NCBI GenBank assembly: GCA_003694875.1
Contig: RFJN01000003.1
Span: forward strand, 1-6,608
Source: Planctomycetota bacterium
GTDB lineage: Bacteria > Planctomycetota > J058 > J103
DNA: 6,608 bases
Direction: 5' to 3'
Shown piece after piece: positions 6,494 to 6,608 of the stretch (positions are counted from its first letter, which is position 1; the number at the start of each line of letters is the position of its first letter). Both the position numbers and the translations under genes were made by a program. The notes beneath the pieces are model-generated. The model had not been told where the DNA came from, searched no databases, and saw nothing but the letters and a program-made list of their open reading frames with translations.

Positions 6494-6502
6494 CCACTCG
6501 GC

Positions 6503-6608
6503 ATGACAACCTTCGCGAAACCGCTCGCTGCGTGGCGTCCTCTCGTGTGGCTCGCCGTCCTGGCGGGCTGCGCGGCAGGCTGTCGTGGACCGGCCCCCAC
6601 CGTCGCCC
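6503..6608 (+). CDS. Putative lipoprotein, N-terminal fragment (runs off the window)
   Basis: Thirty-five codons are visible from ATG 6503-6505, open to the end of the window. The translation begins MTTFAKPLAAWRPLVWLAVL and continues A-G-C-A-A-G-C-R-G-P. This is a type II signal peptide: a short N-region with Lys6 and Arg12, a hydrophobic stretch from about residue 13, and the lipobox L20-A21-G22-C23. A second cysteine in an A-A-G-C context stands four residues later (C27). The mature protein would be lipid-anchored at C23. The Pro/Ala-rich stretch after it is typical of a flexible linker in secreted lipoproteins. Nothing of the functional domain is in the window, so no function can be given. 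It is transcribed divergently from purB, from a promoter that places the transcription start almost at the ATG. Confidence 0.72.
   Translation, partial: MTTFAKPLAAWRPLVWLAVLAGCAAGCRGPAPTVA

Overview
The window is a compact, very G+C-rich bacterial segment with almost no intergenic space. The family content (RsgA, PurB, SpoIIE-type phosphatases, a lipoprotein signal peptide) and the TAC-type -10 boxes point to a high-GC Gram-negative-like bacterium. A Myxococcota, Planctomycetota or similar lineage is only a guess. I see no mobile element, CRISPR array, tRNA or rRNA.

Reading the minus strand 5' to 3' (right to left), four genes follow one another. (1) purB, adenylosuccinate lyase of the long, human-ADSL-like type (4954-6420). 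(2) rsgA, the small-subunit biogenesis GTPase (3856-4848), with its own promoter and Shine-Dalgarno in a 105-bp gap. (3) A 724-residue protein with five repeated W-x-C-P-x-C ... H-L-x(2-3)-C modules and a complete SpoIIE/RsbU-type PP2C phosphatase domain (1685-3859). (4) A 562-residue tandem paralogue with three such modules and a phosphatase domain whose key acidic residues are lost (1-1688). Genes 2, 3 and 4 are joined by ATGA and GTGA stop/start overlaps and so are probably one translationally coupled unit. At the far right, a divergent plus-strand gene starts at 6503 and encodes a probable lipoprotein. It runs off the window.

The point of interest is the pair of zinc-module phosphatases. 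Eight copies of an unnamed, probably metal-binding module, spaced about 80-95 residues apart, are fused to an active phosphatase in one protein and a predicted pseudophosphatase in the next, and both are tied to rsgA. This looks like a sensor or scaffold array controlling a Ser/Thr phosphatase. Its input, its substrate and any link to ribosome assembly are inference. A second item is the divergent purB/lipoprotein control region, where two TTGCnn-N17-TACGnT promoters stand back to back and both start codons lie so close to the -10 that leaderless mRNAs are expected.
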